The notes under the pieces were generated by a model. That model did not search any database. It was not told the DNA's origin and was given only the letters and a program-made list of their open reading frames with translations. From Candidatus Macondimonas diazotrophica (GTDB taxonomy: Bacteria; Pseudomonadota; Gammaproteobacteria; UBA5335), in NCBI RefSeq assembly GCF_004684205.1, contig NZ_SRIO01000005.1, positions 124,001 to 188,000 on the forward strand: a stretch of 64,000 nucleotides of DNA. Reading direction: 5' to 3'. Position 1 is the first letter of the stretch, and each line of letters opens with the position of its first letter. The position numbers and the translations under genes were made by a program. This document shows positions 55,233 to 63,895 of the stretch, one piece after another.

Positions 55233-56134
55233 GACACGTCCAGCTCGAAGAGCACATCCCGACCCTGCAGATAGCGCGTGGCCTGGGGACGCCGCTGGCT
55301 CTTGCACACCCCACCGGCCAGATCGATCCCCAAGCGCCCAGCGCCCAGCAACACCGGCGCAACGGTGATCTGCAACCGGTCAAGACAGCCTTGTGCCAGA
55401 AAGCGCGAGACGGTGACGCCGCCGCCCTCGATGAGAACGCGCGACCAGCCGCGTTCGGTCAGGACGTTCAGCAGATCGGCCAGATCCAGTCCTTGCGGCC
55501 CACGACGGACCGGGAGCTGCAGCACATGTGCGGGAAGGTCGGGGTTGGGCGCGGTATCGTGCGCCCGGCAGTAGACCACTGGCGCGAGCCCGTCGCTCAG
55601 CATGCGATAATCGCCGCGCAACCGGGCCTCGGTATCGATGACCACCCGAACGGGATGACGGCCCGGCACTCGCCGCACGGTCAGTCGAGGATCATCGGCA
55701 TACACGGTGCCGGCGCCCACGATGACCGCATCGACCAAGGCGCGCAGACGGTGCATGTGATCATAGTTCTCCGGCCCGGTCAGGCCGGCCGAGCGACCTC
55801 GTGCGGGGGCAATGCGGCCATCGAGGCTCTGGCCGAGATGGGCCACGACGAAGCGCCGCCCCGGTGGGCAGGCGGCCAGCGGAAGATACAGGTCGAGCAG
55901 CTGGGCAACCGCGCCCGGCAGCCCGGTCTCACTGCGCCAGCGACCATCAGCGAGCACCCGGATCCGCTCCGGATGCAGCCTGGCCATTGCATCGACTGGC
56001 TGCGCTGCATGCGCGCTCAGATCGAACGCCGCAGCCGAACCGGCCGCATTCAGCTGCGCGCGGAGTTGGCGAATCGCCGCCCAGGCCTGTTCCATGTTCC
56101 ACGATCGGACCGGGTCGCAGGTCGGCAACAACAT
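55223..56134 (-). CDS. RibD C-terminal-domain reductase with unusual N-terminal extension
   Basis: A 303-residue protein with GGAGG before ATG 56134. Residues about 90-300 are the RibD_C (dihydrofolate-reductase-like) domain: FVVAHLGQSLDGRIA, LTGPENYDHMHRLRALVDAVIVGAGTVYADDPRL, RVLIEGGG and ITVAPVLLG. It has no N-terminal deaminase domain, so it is not a full riboflavin enzyme. The first ~85 residues are an extension I do not recognise. It likely reduces a carbonyl or ring of a pyrimidine or pteridine with NAD(P)H. It is the first gene of the co-directional cluster that runs to 51144. Confidence 0.83.
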   Translation of the reverse strand: MLLPTCDPVRSWNMEQAWAAIRQLRAQLNAAGSAAAFDLSAHAAQPVDAMARLHPERIRVLADGRWRSETGLPGAVAQLLDLYLPLAACPPGRRFVVAHLGQSLDGRIAPARGRSAGLTGPENYDHMHRLRALVDAVIVGAGTVYADDPRLTVRRVPGRHPVRVVIDTEARLRGDYRMLSDGLAPVVYCRAHDTAPNPDLPAHVLQLPVRRGPQGLDLADLLNVLTERGWSRVLIEGGGVTVSRFLAQGCLDRLQITVAPVLLGAGRLGIDLAGGVCKSQRRPQATRYLQGRDVLFELDVSCP

Positions 56135-56313
56135 CCTTAACCCTCCCTGGTAATGGACGATGACCGCACTTTGGAAAATCGGCCAGACAGCACACTTCTG
56201 TCAAGAGCGCTGCGACCGAATGCATCCCGTTACGCGTCGCGGAAGCCGCGATGGGGCGGCGCTGGACGCTACATCCAGCGTGCGAGCATCCGGTCACGCC
56301 AAGGTCGCGGTCC

Positions 56314-57099
56314 CTAGAACACGCCGAGTGCCTGCAGACAGGCTTTGCCTAATGAGATCCGCCGGTCGGCATCCTGCTGGGTACGCACATCGAGATTCAG
56401 GGCAAAGGCATAGATGGCCCCGTCGTGCTCAACCCAACCGACCCACCAGCCGATACCCGGCCGGGGGGCATTTTCCCAACCCGTCTTGCCGTAAAGCGAG
56501 CCGGTATCCCGTTCTTCCAGAAGAAGAATTTCGCGGACAGACTGCTGCACGCCGGGATCCATCGGCAGCGTCCCCTTCGCCAATCTGGCCAGGAAAAGCA
56601 CTTGTTCGACGGCGCTGATTTCAAGCGGCCCGGTTAACCAGAATTGGTCCACTTGAGTGCCGAGTCGGCGGTTTCCATACCCCAAACGATCCACCCCCGC
56701 CTGCATCCGTTTCAAGCCGATCCGGCGAGCCAGTTCCTGGTAAATGGCCACGTTCGACAGGCGAATCGCTTCTCGCAAACCCATGTCACGCTGCCATTGG
56801 GGATAGGGCTGCGGCTGACCACCGTACGGGAGCACCGCATCGACACTGGGCACACTGCCGGTTGACAATCCAATCAGGCTATTGGCGATCTTGAAGGTCG
56901 AGGCCGGGACGAAGCGGGTGTTCGCCCGCACCCGATTGTGCCCGATCAGCACATCGGCATCGACGTCATAGAGGACAAAGCTGCCCTCCACGCCAGCCGC
57001 CCGGAAGCATTCGGCCAGTATCGGACTCTCTTCCCAGATCCGACCGCAAGCGGTCTGACTGAACAAAACCATGCACAGAACGAGCGCGATGCGTTTCAT
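56314..57099 (-). CDS. Class D (OXA-type) beta-lactamase
   Basis: A 261-residue exported protein with a signal peptide (residues 1-18, MKRIALVLCMVLFSQTA) and AGGAA before the ATG. All class D motifs are present at the OXA-10 positions: Ser67-Thr-Phe-Lys70, Ser115-Asn-Val117, Tyr-Gly-Asn 141-143, Trp154 in QFWLTGPLEIS and Lys205-Thr-Gly. Lys70 should be carbamylated. It should hydrolyse penicillins in the periplasm; spectrum is not predictable. There is no mobile element beside it, so it appears to be a resident chromosomal gene. It lies between the pterin-like cluster and mnmE. Confidence 0.93.
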   Translation of the reverse strand: MKRIALVLCMVLFSQTACGRIWEESPILAECFRAAGVEGSFVLYDVDADVLIGHNRVRANTRFVPASTFKIANSLIGLSTGSVPSVDAVLPYGGQPQPYPQWQRDMGLREAIRLSNVAIYQELARRIGLKRMQAGVDRLGYGNRRLGTQVDQFWLTGPLEISAVEQVLFLARLAKGTLPMDPGVQQSVREILLLEERDTGSLYGKTGWENAPRPGIGWWVGWVEHDGAIYAFALNLDVRTQQDADRRISLGKACLQALGVF

Positions 57100-57248
57100 G
57101 GCGGTTCCTGTGATATCGGGGGCTCAGTCGGTGGGCGTGTGCTTGCCGTTCAGGCCAGCGCAGTCCGGGATATCCGTTCAATACAGAAGGTCGAAAAACG
57201 AACAAGCCCATGTTTCATAAGGCGTCATTTTTGGATCAGCGTCATCAT

Positions 57249-57270
57249 GGGTACAAATCTGGGTACAAAT
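57249..57270. repeat. Two direct copies of a 10-bp motif GGGTACAAAT
   Basis: GGGTACAAAT occurs at 57249-57258 and 57261-57270. Repeats of this wording are found at the ends of tyrosine-integrase genes next to attachment sites, so this might be a scar of an excised element, but no integrase is visible. Confidence 0.25.
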
Positions 57271-57309
57271 ATGAGTGGATGCCTGCGGAACAGGCAAGAG
57301 CGTTGCGGA

Positions 57310-57336
57310 ACAAAAAGCCTGCATTTACGCGGGCTT
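57310..57336 (-). terminator. Rho-independent terminator of mnmE
   Basis: On the minus strand AAGCCCGC pairs with GCAGGCTT (complement 57329-57336 and 57315-57322) over 8 bp with one G-U, with a 6-nt loop, followed by TTTTTG. It lies 44 nt after the mnmE stop at 57380, as expected for an intrinsic terminator. Confidence 0.75.
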
Positions 57337-57379
57337 AGATCGTTATCGCGGAATATTTCAGACCGTTCCGGAAGGCATG

Positions 57380-58747
57380 TCATTTGCCGATGCAGAAACT
57401 GGAGAAGATGCGACCGAGAAGATCGTCGCTGGTGAAGGCGCCGGTAATCTCGCCCAACGCCGCTTGGACGAGGCGCAGCTCCTCGGCCGCCAGCTCGCCG
57501 GCGCGCTCCTGGCGCAGGCGCGCATCCGCCGCTTCCAGATGGGCCGCAGCATGATCGAGCGCATCCAGATGCCGGCGCCGCGCTGAAAAAACGCCCGAGC
57601 CAGCGCTGTACCCGGCGCAGGCCTTGAGATGATCACGCAAAGCATCGAGCCCCTCGCCGGTCGCCACCGAAAGACCGAGGTAAGGCGCCTCGCCGGGCAC
57701 ATCCCACAGGCCGGGCGCTGCCTGAGTGAGGTCGATCTTGTTGTACAGCACCGTCACTTTCAGATCGGGCGGCAAGTCATGCATGCCCAGCAGGTCCGCA
57801 GGCTGAGGCAAGGCCGCTTGCGGTTGGGTGCTGTGATCCAGCATCAGCAGCACCCGATCGGCGCTGTTCACGGCGGCGCGGGCACGGCGGATGCCTTCCT
57901 GCTCCACGGCATCGCCACTCGCATGCAGACCCGCCGTGTCGATCACATGCAGGGGCAGGCCGTCGATCGCGATGTGGGTCCGCAGGACATCGCGCGTGGT
58001 GCCGGCCTGTGCGCTGACAATGGCGGTTTCCTCGCCACTGAGCGCGTTGAGCAGACTCGACTTGCCCGCGTTCGGGGGACCGGCGATAACGACGGTGTAT
58101 CCATCCCGCAGCACTCGACCCTGACCGGCATTGACGCGAAGGTTCGCGACGCTCGCGCGCAGCGCATCGAGCTGCCGGAACAGTTCGGCATCGGCGAGAA
58201 AATCGACTTCTTCTTCGGGAAAATCGATCGCCGCCTCGATATGGACGCGCAGCGTGATGACCTGCTCCGTCAGGACCTCGACCTGCCTGGAGAAGTCACC
58301 CTGCAGGGAGGCCATGGCCGCACGCGCGGCAGCCGCCGACCCGCTGGCGATGATGTCGGCGACCGCCTCGGCTTGGGCAAGATCGAGTTTCCCGTTGAGA
58401 AAGGCGCGTTCGGAGAATTCACCTGGACGCGCGAGGCGGGCGCCGAGCGCCAGAGCGCGGGCGAGCACCAGATCCAGCACCACCGGGCCGCCATGGCCCT
58501 GCAACTCCAACACGTGTTCCCCGGTAAAGGAATTTGGCGCCGGGAAATAAAGCGCTAAGCCTTCGTCCAGCGCCACGCCGTCATCACCGCGGAACCGCGC
58601 ATAGTGTGCGTGGCGTGGAGATGGCAATTGGCCCAACAGGGCGCGAGCAAGATCCGGCACACCGGGGCCGGAAATACGGACGATACCCACGCCGCCGAAT
58701 CCCGGCGGTGTGGCAATGGCGGCAATCGTCTCGGTGGCGGCGGGCAT
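57380..58747 (-). CDS. mnmE: tRNA uridine-5-carboxymethylaminomethyl modification GTPase MnmE
   Basis: A 455-residue protein with the three MnmE parts: the N-terminal tetrahydrofolate-binding domain ([20 protein letters not shown]), the helical domain with an inserted G domain, and the C-terminal CIGK with the catalytic Cys. In the G domain, [14 protein letters not shown] is the P-loop and DTAGLH the G3 motif, with NKID as G4. With MnmG it modifies U34 of several tRNAs. It belongs to the conserved mnmE-yidC-rnpA-rpmH order by the origin. It is transcribed away from dnaA. Confidence 0.96.
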   Translation of the reverse strand: MPAATETIAAIATPPGFGGVGIVRISGPGVPDLARALLGQLPSPRHAHYARFRGDDGVALDEGLALYFPAPNSFTGEHVLELQGHGGPVVLDLVLARALALGARLARPGEFSERAFLNGKLDLAQAEAVADIIASGSAAAARAAMASLQGDFSRQVEVLTEQVITLRVHIEAAIDFPEEEVDFLADAELFRQLDALRASVANLRVNAGQGRVLRDGYTVVIAGPPNAGKSSLLNALSGEETAIVSAQAGTTRDVLRTHIAIDGLPLHVIDTAGLHASGDAVEQEGIRRARAAVNSADRVLLMLDHSTQPQAALPQPADLLGMHDLPPDLKVTVLYNKIDLTQAAPGLWDVPGEAPYLGLSVATGEGLDALRDHLKACAGYSAGSGVFSARRRHLDALDHAAAHLEAADARLRQERAGELAAEELRLVQAALGEITGAFTSDDLLGRIFSSFCIGK

Positions 58748-58756
58748 TGAACCCGA

Positions 58757-60436
58757 TCAGGCAGCCGGCGCGGTCCGGGCTTTCTCGCCTTCCACCTTAC
58801 GCGTGATGTACCACTGCTGAAGAATGCCCAGGGTATTGCTGACGACCCAGTACAGTACGAGACCCGCGGGGAACAGGGCGAAAAAGACGGTCATCAGGAC
58901 CGGCATCATCATCATGACCCGTTGCTGCATGGGATCCATCGTGCCTTGGGCCGTACTCAGCTTTTGCTGGATCAGCATGCTGATGCCAAACAGGACCGGC
59001 AGCACGTAATACGGATCCTTGGCCGACAGATCGTCGATCCACAGAAAAAACGGTGCCTGACGCAACTCGACGCTCTCCAGAAGCACCCAGTACAGCGCGA
59101 TGAATACCGGCATCTGCACGAAGATGGGGAGACAGCCGCCGAGTGGATTGAATTTTTCCTTGCGGTACAGCTCCATCATCGCTTCGTTGAGCTTTTGCTT
59201 GTCCTCGCCGTAGCGGTCGCGCAGGGCCTGGATGCGCGGCGCGAATTCTCGCATCTTGGCCATGGACCGGTATTGCGACTCGGACAATTTGTAGAACGCC
59301 AGCTTGATCAGCACAGTCAGTGCGATGATCGCCAAGCCCCAGTTGCCGAACAGCACGGCATGCAGCCAGGACATGACCCAGAACAGCGGCTTGGCGATGA
59401 TGGTGAGGAAACCGTAGTCCACCGTCAGCTCCAGCCCGGGTGCGACGTCGGCCAGGATGTCCTGCTCCTTGGGCCCGAGGAACAGTTCGGTGTTCAGGGT
59501 CTGAACTGCTCCCGGGGCCAGCTCCACCGTGGGTTCGGTCAGACCGAGAATGATCTGACCCCCCGGAAGGAGTTTGCTGTAGTAGCGGTTTTGCGACGCC
59601 GCATCCCCCAGCAATGCGCCCAGGAAATAGTGGTCGACGAAGGCTGACCAGCCTCCCGTCGGGCGCAAGTCGATGGGCTCGGCCGTCAGCTTATCGAAGG
59701 TGCGCTTGTTGTAGCGCTCGCCGTCATAGAAGCCGGTGCCGGAAAAGGTATGAGGCATCAGGAAATTGCGCTTGGGCTGTGGTGGCGGAATGCGCTGCAG
59801 CTGGCTGTAGAGGCTACCGCTCCAAGCGGTGTCGCCACGGTTCTCCATGTCGAAAGCCACCTGGACCACATAGCTTCCGCGTTCGAACCGGTAGCGCTTG
59901 GTGACCGTCACCCCGGAAGCGTCGGTCCAGGTCAGCGGGATTTCAAGGCTGTCCTGTCCGTCCTGGAGTACGTATCGATCCGCCGCAGTTTGATAGCGCG
60001 TCCGGTGATCCGGGGCCGGGCTGTTCTGCGAGATGAGCCCGCTTTGGGCGATGTAAAACTGCCCATCCCGGTCACCCAGCAACTGAACCGACATGCCGGG
60101 GTTATCGGGGGAAACCGGATATTCGAGCAAGGCCAACTGCCGAAGGTCCCCGCCGAGCGCATCGATTTCCCCACGATACAGATCCGTTTCAAAGACGATG
60201 CGTTCGGCGCTCGCCATGACCGGGGTCGGTTGCTGGCTTTCACCCGGCGGCGGCGGATTCAATGTCGGCGCATCGAGCGCGGGCAAGTCCTGCTCAGCCG
60301 GCTCGGCGGGCGCGGTCACCGTGGGCGGCGACGGAATATCGGCCGTCTGGATGGCCGAATCCTCGATCCAGGCCTGCCAGATGAGAAACACGATGGCCGC
60401 GAGCACGGCATAGAGGGTAAAACGGATATTTTCCAT
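58757..60436 (-). CDS. yidC: Membrane protein insertase YidC
   Basis: ATG 60436 gives 559 residues, starting MENIRFTLYAVLAAIVFLIW, the typical first helix. A large periplasmic beta-sandwich domain with a proline-rich linker (residues about 45-340) is followed by the conserved insertase core: KPLFWVMSWLHAVLFGNWGLAIIALTVLIKL, then YRKEKFNPLGGCLPIFVQMPVFIALYWVL, then LYWVVSNTLGILQQW. It inserts and folds inner-membrane proteins. It starts 10 nt after rnpA, leaving no room for yidD, which usually lies between them. Confidence 0.97.
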   Translation of the reverse strand: MENIRFTLYAVLAAIVFLIWQAWIEDSAIQTADIPSPPTVTAPAEPAEQDLPALDAPTLNPPPPGESQQPTPVMASAERIVFETDLYRGEIDALGGDLRQLALLEYPVSPDNPGMSVQLLGDRDGQFYIAQSGLISQNSPAPDHRTRYQTAADRYVLQDGQDSLEIPLTWTDASGVTVTKRYRFERGSYVVQVAFDMENRGDTAWSGSLYSQLQRIPPPQPKRNFLMPHTFSGTGFYDGERYNKRTFDKLTAEPIDLRPTGGWSAFVDHYFLGALLGDAASQNRYYSKLLPGGQIILGLTEPTVELAPGAVQTLNTELFLGPKEQDILADVAPGLELTVDYGFLTIIAKPLFWVMSWLHAVLFGNWGLAIIALTVLIKLAFYKLSESQYRSMAKMREFAPRIQALRDRYGEDKQKLNEAMMELYRKEKFNPLGGCLPIFVQMPVFIALYWVLLESVELRQAPFFLWIDDLSAKDPYYVLPVLFGISMLIQQKLSTAQGTMDPMQQRVMMMMPVLMTVFFALFPAGLVLYWVVSNTLGILQQWYITRKVEGEKARTAPAA

Positions 60437-60446
60437 GGCAAAAGGC

Positions 60447-60845
60447 CTAATGGCGCGCGGGAGTTGTCGAGACCGGCACTTTAGCCCGTGACGCCAGCCG
60501 TCGCCAGTGCCTGACCAAGGCACGGTGGAGATCTGCTCGTGCGAGCTGGCCTGCGCCATACCGAGCCATGATCATGACATCCCAGCCCGACAGCTCATCG
60601 TAGTGATGGCGGAAGCTTTCGCGGCAGATGCGCTTGAGTCGGTTGCGCGCCACGGCGTTTCCGGATGCCTTGACAGAGATCGCGAGACCAAGCCGCGCAT
60701 AACCCACCTCATTCGGGCAGGCCAGGACGACGAATTCGGGGCTCCCCTGACGTTGACCCGTAGCGCGCACGACGGCGAACTGGGCAGAACGGGTCAATCG
60801 GTTGGCGGGGGGGAAGGTCCGCCTGCCCGAAGACGCGCCGCTCAA
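60447..60845 (-). CDS. rnpA: Ribonuclease P protein component
   Basis: A 132-residue basic protein. The frame starts at TTG 60845, next to the rpmH stop; the conserved core (FPPANRLTRSAQF) begins only 10 residues later. The family signature is GLAISVKASGNAVARNRLKRICRESFRHH, which binds tRNA precursor and RNA. It is the protein subunit of RNase P. A TTG start is uncommon, and I see no better codon. Confidence 0.93.
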   Translation of the reverse strand: MSGASSGRRTFPPANRLTRSAQFAVVRATGQRQGSPEFVVLACPNEVGYARLGLAISVKASGNAVARNRLKRICRESFRHHYDELSGWDVMIMARYGAGQLARADLHRALVRHWRRLASRAKVPVSTTPARH

Positions 60846-60980
60846 TCAGACCGTCAGGCGATGACGACCCTTGGCGCGCCGGGCCTTGATTACCAGACGG
60901 CCATTCTTGGTCGCCATTCGGGCGCGGAATCCGTGGGTACGTTTGCGACGCAGTTCACTGGGCTGATAGGTTCTTTTCAT
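60846..60980 (-). CDS. rpmH: 50S ribosomal protein L34
   Basis: A 44-residue protein starting [20 protein letters not shown] and ending AKGRHRLTV, the standard L34. It starts at ATG 60980. It is divergent from dnaA and the first gene of the rpmH-rnpA-yidC-mnmE series. A good promoter lies upstream at 61042-61071. Confidence 0.97.
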   Translation of the reverse strand: MKRTYQPSELRRKRTHGFRARMATKNGRLVIKARRAKGRHRLTV

Positions 60981-61041
60981 GGCGGTAACCGTGTTCCGGC
61001 AAGTCGTTCGGCGTCCAGCGGGGCAGACGCAAGGGCTGGAG

Positions 61042-61071
61042 ATGCTACTGCTCCAGCGGCGTGACTGTCAA
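61042..61071 (-). promoter_or_regulatory. Sigma-70 promoter of rpmH
   Basis: On the minus strand, a perfect -35 TTGACA (complement of 61066-61071) is followed after 18 nt by TAGCAT (complement of 61042-61047) as -10. The position is about 60 nt before the rpmH start. Confidence 0.6.
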
Positions 61072-61184
61072 TCTCGGCGCCTGTGGCTTGCGGCTACAAA
61101 GCGGTATAGACTGGTTTGCCCGCGACGAAGCGGCGGGGATTCTTTGCTATTTACTTCTGTAATTACAATAAATTGGATCCTCTT

Positions 61185-62528
61185 GTGTCTGTGTGGAAAA
61201 CCTGTCTTGATGCCTTGCAATCTCAACTTCCGGAACAACAGTTCGGAGTTTGGATCCTGCCACTGCAAGCGGTGGAGGAGAATGGCCGGCTGCGGATACT
61301 CGCACCCAACAGCTTCGTTCAGGAATGGGTACAAGCGCATTACCTCAACCTGATTCAAGACATCGTAGGCAGTCTGGCGCCAACTACGACGCCGCCGCGA
61401 TGCATTGAAGTCGGCTCGGTCAAGCCTGTCACCCCGCTCTCGGCGCCGTCCGCTACGCCAGGCGAACCGGTCCGGTCGTCGCTGATGGCCCGCAGCGAAC
61501 CGCTGACCGGAAATCGGATCAATCCGGCATTCACGTTCGACACCTTTGTGGAAGGCAAGTCGAACCAGCTGGCCTTCGCTGCCGCGCGCCAAGTCGCCGA
61601 GAATCCGGGAGAATCCTATAACCCATTGTTTTTGTACGGGGCAGTCGGTCTCGGAAAGACGCACTTGATGCATGCGGTTGGAAATGACCTGCTCCAGAAA
61701 CACCACGGCGCGAAGGTAGTGTACCTGCACTCCGAACGATTCGTGAATGATATGGTGCATGCTCTGAAGAACCATAAAATAAATGAATTCAAGAACTTCT
61801 ACCGTTCCTTGGATACCTTGTTGATCGACGATATCCAGTTTTTCGAGGGCAAGGAACAATCCCAGGAAGAGTTCTTCCACACCTTCAATGCCCTGCTGGA
61901 AGGACAGCGGCAGATCATTCTGACCTGCGATCGCTACCCCAAGGAGGTGCAGGGCCTAGAGGAACGCTTGCGATCCCGCTTTGGGTGGGGCCTGACGGTT
62001 GCGGTCGAACCGCCCGAACTGGAGACCCGAACGGCAATCCTGATCAAAAAAGCCGAGCAGATGGGTGTCGACCTTCCGGATCAGGTGGCTTTTTTTATCG
62101 CCAAACAGGTGCGCTCGAACGTTCGTGAACTCGAAGGTGCACTCCGGCGTGTCATTGCCCATAGTCAGTTCAAGGGTCTGACCATCAGCTTGGACGCAAC
62201 CCGCGAAGCCTTGCGGGATCTCCTGCTCCTGCAGGAAAAACTGATCACGATTGAAAACATCCAGCGCACAGTCGCCGACTACTACAAGCTCAAGGTGAGC
62301 GACCTGACATCGACCCGACGCACACGGACCGTTGCACGGCCCCGTCAGATGGCAATGGCACTGGCCAAGGAACTGACGGCCCACAGCTTGCCGGAGATCG
62401 GCAAGCACTTCGGCGGACGCGATCACACCACTGTACTGCACGCCTGTCGCAAAACGACCGAGTTGCGGGAAAGTGACCTTCGGGTCAACGAAGACTACCA
62501 AATGCTGTTGCGTATCCTCTCGGCATGA
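61185..62528 (+). CDS. dnaA: Chromosomal replication initiator protein DnaA
   Basis: I start it at GTG 61185, which gives (M)[14 protein letters not shown], the expected domain I start, and 447 residues; a frame starting at 61116 would add 23 unlikely residues. Domain III has Walker [11 protein letters not shown], Walker B LLIDDIQF and the arginine-finger region. Domain IV has the DNA-binding signature [14 protein letters not shown]. It unwinds the origin and loads replisome parts. A DnaA-box-like TGTGGAAAA overlaps its start (61192-61200), in line with autoregulation. dnaN and recF follow. Confidence 0.97.
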   Translation: MSVWKTCLDALQSQLPEQQFGVWILPLQAVEENGRLRILAPNSFVQEWVQAHYLNLIQDIVGSLAPTTTPPRCIEVGSVKPVTPLSAPSATPGEPVRSSLMARSEPLTGNRINPAFTFDTFVEGKSNQLAFAAARQVAENPGESYNPLFLYGAVGLGKTHLMHAVGNDLLQKHHGAKVVYLHSERFVNDMVHALKNHKINEFKNFYRSLDTLLIDDIQFFEGKEQSQEEFFHTFNALLEGQRQIILTCDRYPKEVQGLEERLRSRFGWGLTVAVEPPELETRTAILIKKAEQMGVDLPDQVAFFIAKQVRSNVRELEGALRRVIAHSQFKGLTISLDATREALRDLLLLQEKLITIENIQRTVADYYKLKVSDLTSTRRTRTVARPRQMAMALAKELTAHSLPEIGKHFGGRDHTTVLHACRKTTELRESDLRVNEDYQMLLRILSA

Positions 62529-62776
62529 AGACCGGGAAAACAGTGTGGATAAGCTGTCAGGAATCAGTGGACGAATCGGCGAAGAATCCGAAAAGCGAAG
62601 TTACCCACAGCTCCTCCACAGTCGATTCACAATCGTACTCAAATGGAAAATGCGTTAAAACCCATTGAAAGATCAGGGAAAATGAGCGTTTCTCCACTTA
62701 TGCACATGCTCTACTACCTCCACAAGAAAACTCAAGACTTAGATTTAGATACACCCTCTGCCCGGGATGATGCGAC
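62529..62776. other. Probable replication origin oriC in the dnaA-dnaN interval
   Basis: This 248-nt interval contains a perfect DnaA box on the minus strand (TGTGGATAA, 62544-62552) and two boxes with one mismatch: TTACCCACA at 62601-62609 and TTATGCACA at 62698-62706. It is AT-richer than the flanks, notably near 62640-62660 and 62728-62752. The gene context dnaA-dnaN-recF with rpmH upstream is that of the classic gammaproteobacterial origin. Confidence 0.7.
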
Positions 62777-63886
62777 ATGAAATTCGAGTTGCTCCGTGAG
62801 GAATTCCTCAAGCCTCTGCAAACAACCATCGGCGTTGTCGAACGACGGCAAACCATGCCAATCCTGGCCAATGTTCTGATTCAGATCGAGAACGACGCGT
62901 TCCAGATCACTGGGACTGACCTGGAAATCGAGATGGTCGCTCGTGGCACCTGCAAGACCATCAGCCCAGGCAGTGCCACGGTGTCAGGACGCAAGTTGCT
63001 CGACATCGTGAAAAGCCTACCTGACGGCGCCAAGCTGCAGTGCGCGCTAACAGAAGACCGCATCGCTATCCGGACACAGGGAAGCCGATTCTCGCTCGCT
63101 ACGCTGCCGGTTTCGGATTTTCCAGTCAGCCGCGGACAGGATGGCGGTGTGCGGCTGATGCTGGACCAGAGCAAGCTAAAGAATCTTCTCGATCTGACTC
63201 AGTTCAGCATGGCACATCAGGATGTTCGCTATTACCTCAATGGCTTGCTGTTTGATCTACGCCCGGGGTTGCTGCGGGCCGTAGCCACGGACGGACACCG
63301 CCTTTCGATGGCAGAGACCCGATTGGATACCGCGGGGGGAGTCACAGGACAACAGATCATCATTCCCCGAAAAGGCATCCTGGAATTGCAGAAATTACTG
63401 ACGGAAGGCGAGATCGAGCTCGAAATCACCTCGAACCAGATCACGGCATCAATGGAAGGAATTCGATTCACCAGTAAACTTGTCGACGGCCGATTTCCGG
63501 ACTACGAAAAAGTCATTCCACCAACCTTACCGCGATCGCTCGAGGTTGATCGGCTGGAACTCCGCCAGAGTCTTTCTCGAGCAGCAATCTTGTCGAACGA
63601 GAAGTTTCGGGGGGTTCGGCTCAGTCTCGACGCGCATGGCGTCACCATTCGTGCCCACAATGCCGAGCAGGAAGAAGCCGAAGAATCGTTAGCTGGAACG
63701 TACATCGGGGAACCGATGGAAATCGGATTCAATGTTGTCTATCTACTCGAACCGTTAGCTGTTTTGCGCACCGACACGGTACGCCTGCAATTCTCAGATG
63801 CAAACGGAAGCTGTTTGATCACCGCAACCGACTCGGAAGACGACAGCACACCGAATCAGCACGTGGTGATGCCAATGCGCCTTTAA
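62777..63886 (+). CDS. dnaN: DNA polymerase III beta subunit (sliding clamp)
   Basis: A 369-residue protein starting MKFELLREEFLKPLQTTIGVVERRQTMPILANVLI. The clamp has three repeats; the C-terminal hydrophobic pocket is formed around the end VVMPMRL. It encircles DNA and gives processivity to the replicase. It follows dnaA after the origin interval and leads to recF 9 nt downstream. Confidence 0.97.
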   Translation: MKFELLREEFLKPLQTTIGVVERRQTMPILANVLIQIENDAFQITGTDLEIEMVARGTCKTISPGSATVSGRKLLDIVKSLPDGAKLQCALTEDRIAIRTQGSRFSLATLPVSDFPVSRGQDGGVRLMLDQSKLKNLLDLTQFSMAHQDVRYYLNGLLFDLRPGLLRAVATDGHRLSMAETRLDTAGGVTGQQIIIPRKGILELQKLLTEGEIELEITSNQITASMEGIRFTSKLVDGRFPDYEKVIPPTLPRSLEVDRLELRQSLSRAAILSNEKFRGVRLSLDAHGVTIRAHNAEQEEAEESLAGTYIGEPMEIGFNVVYLLEPLAVLRTDTVRLQFSDANGSCLITATDSEDDSTPNQHVVMPMRL

Positions 63887-63895
63887 GGGATTCGG

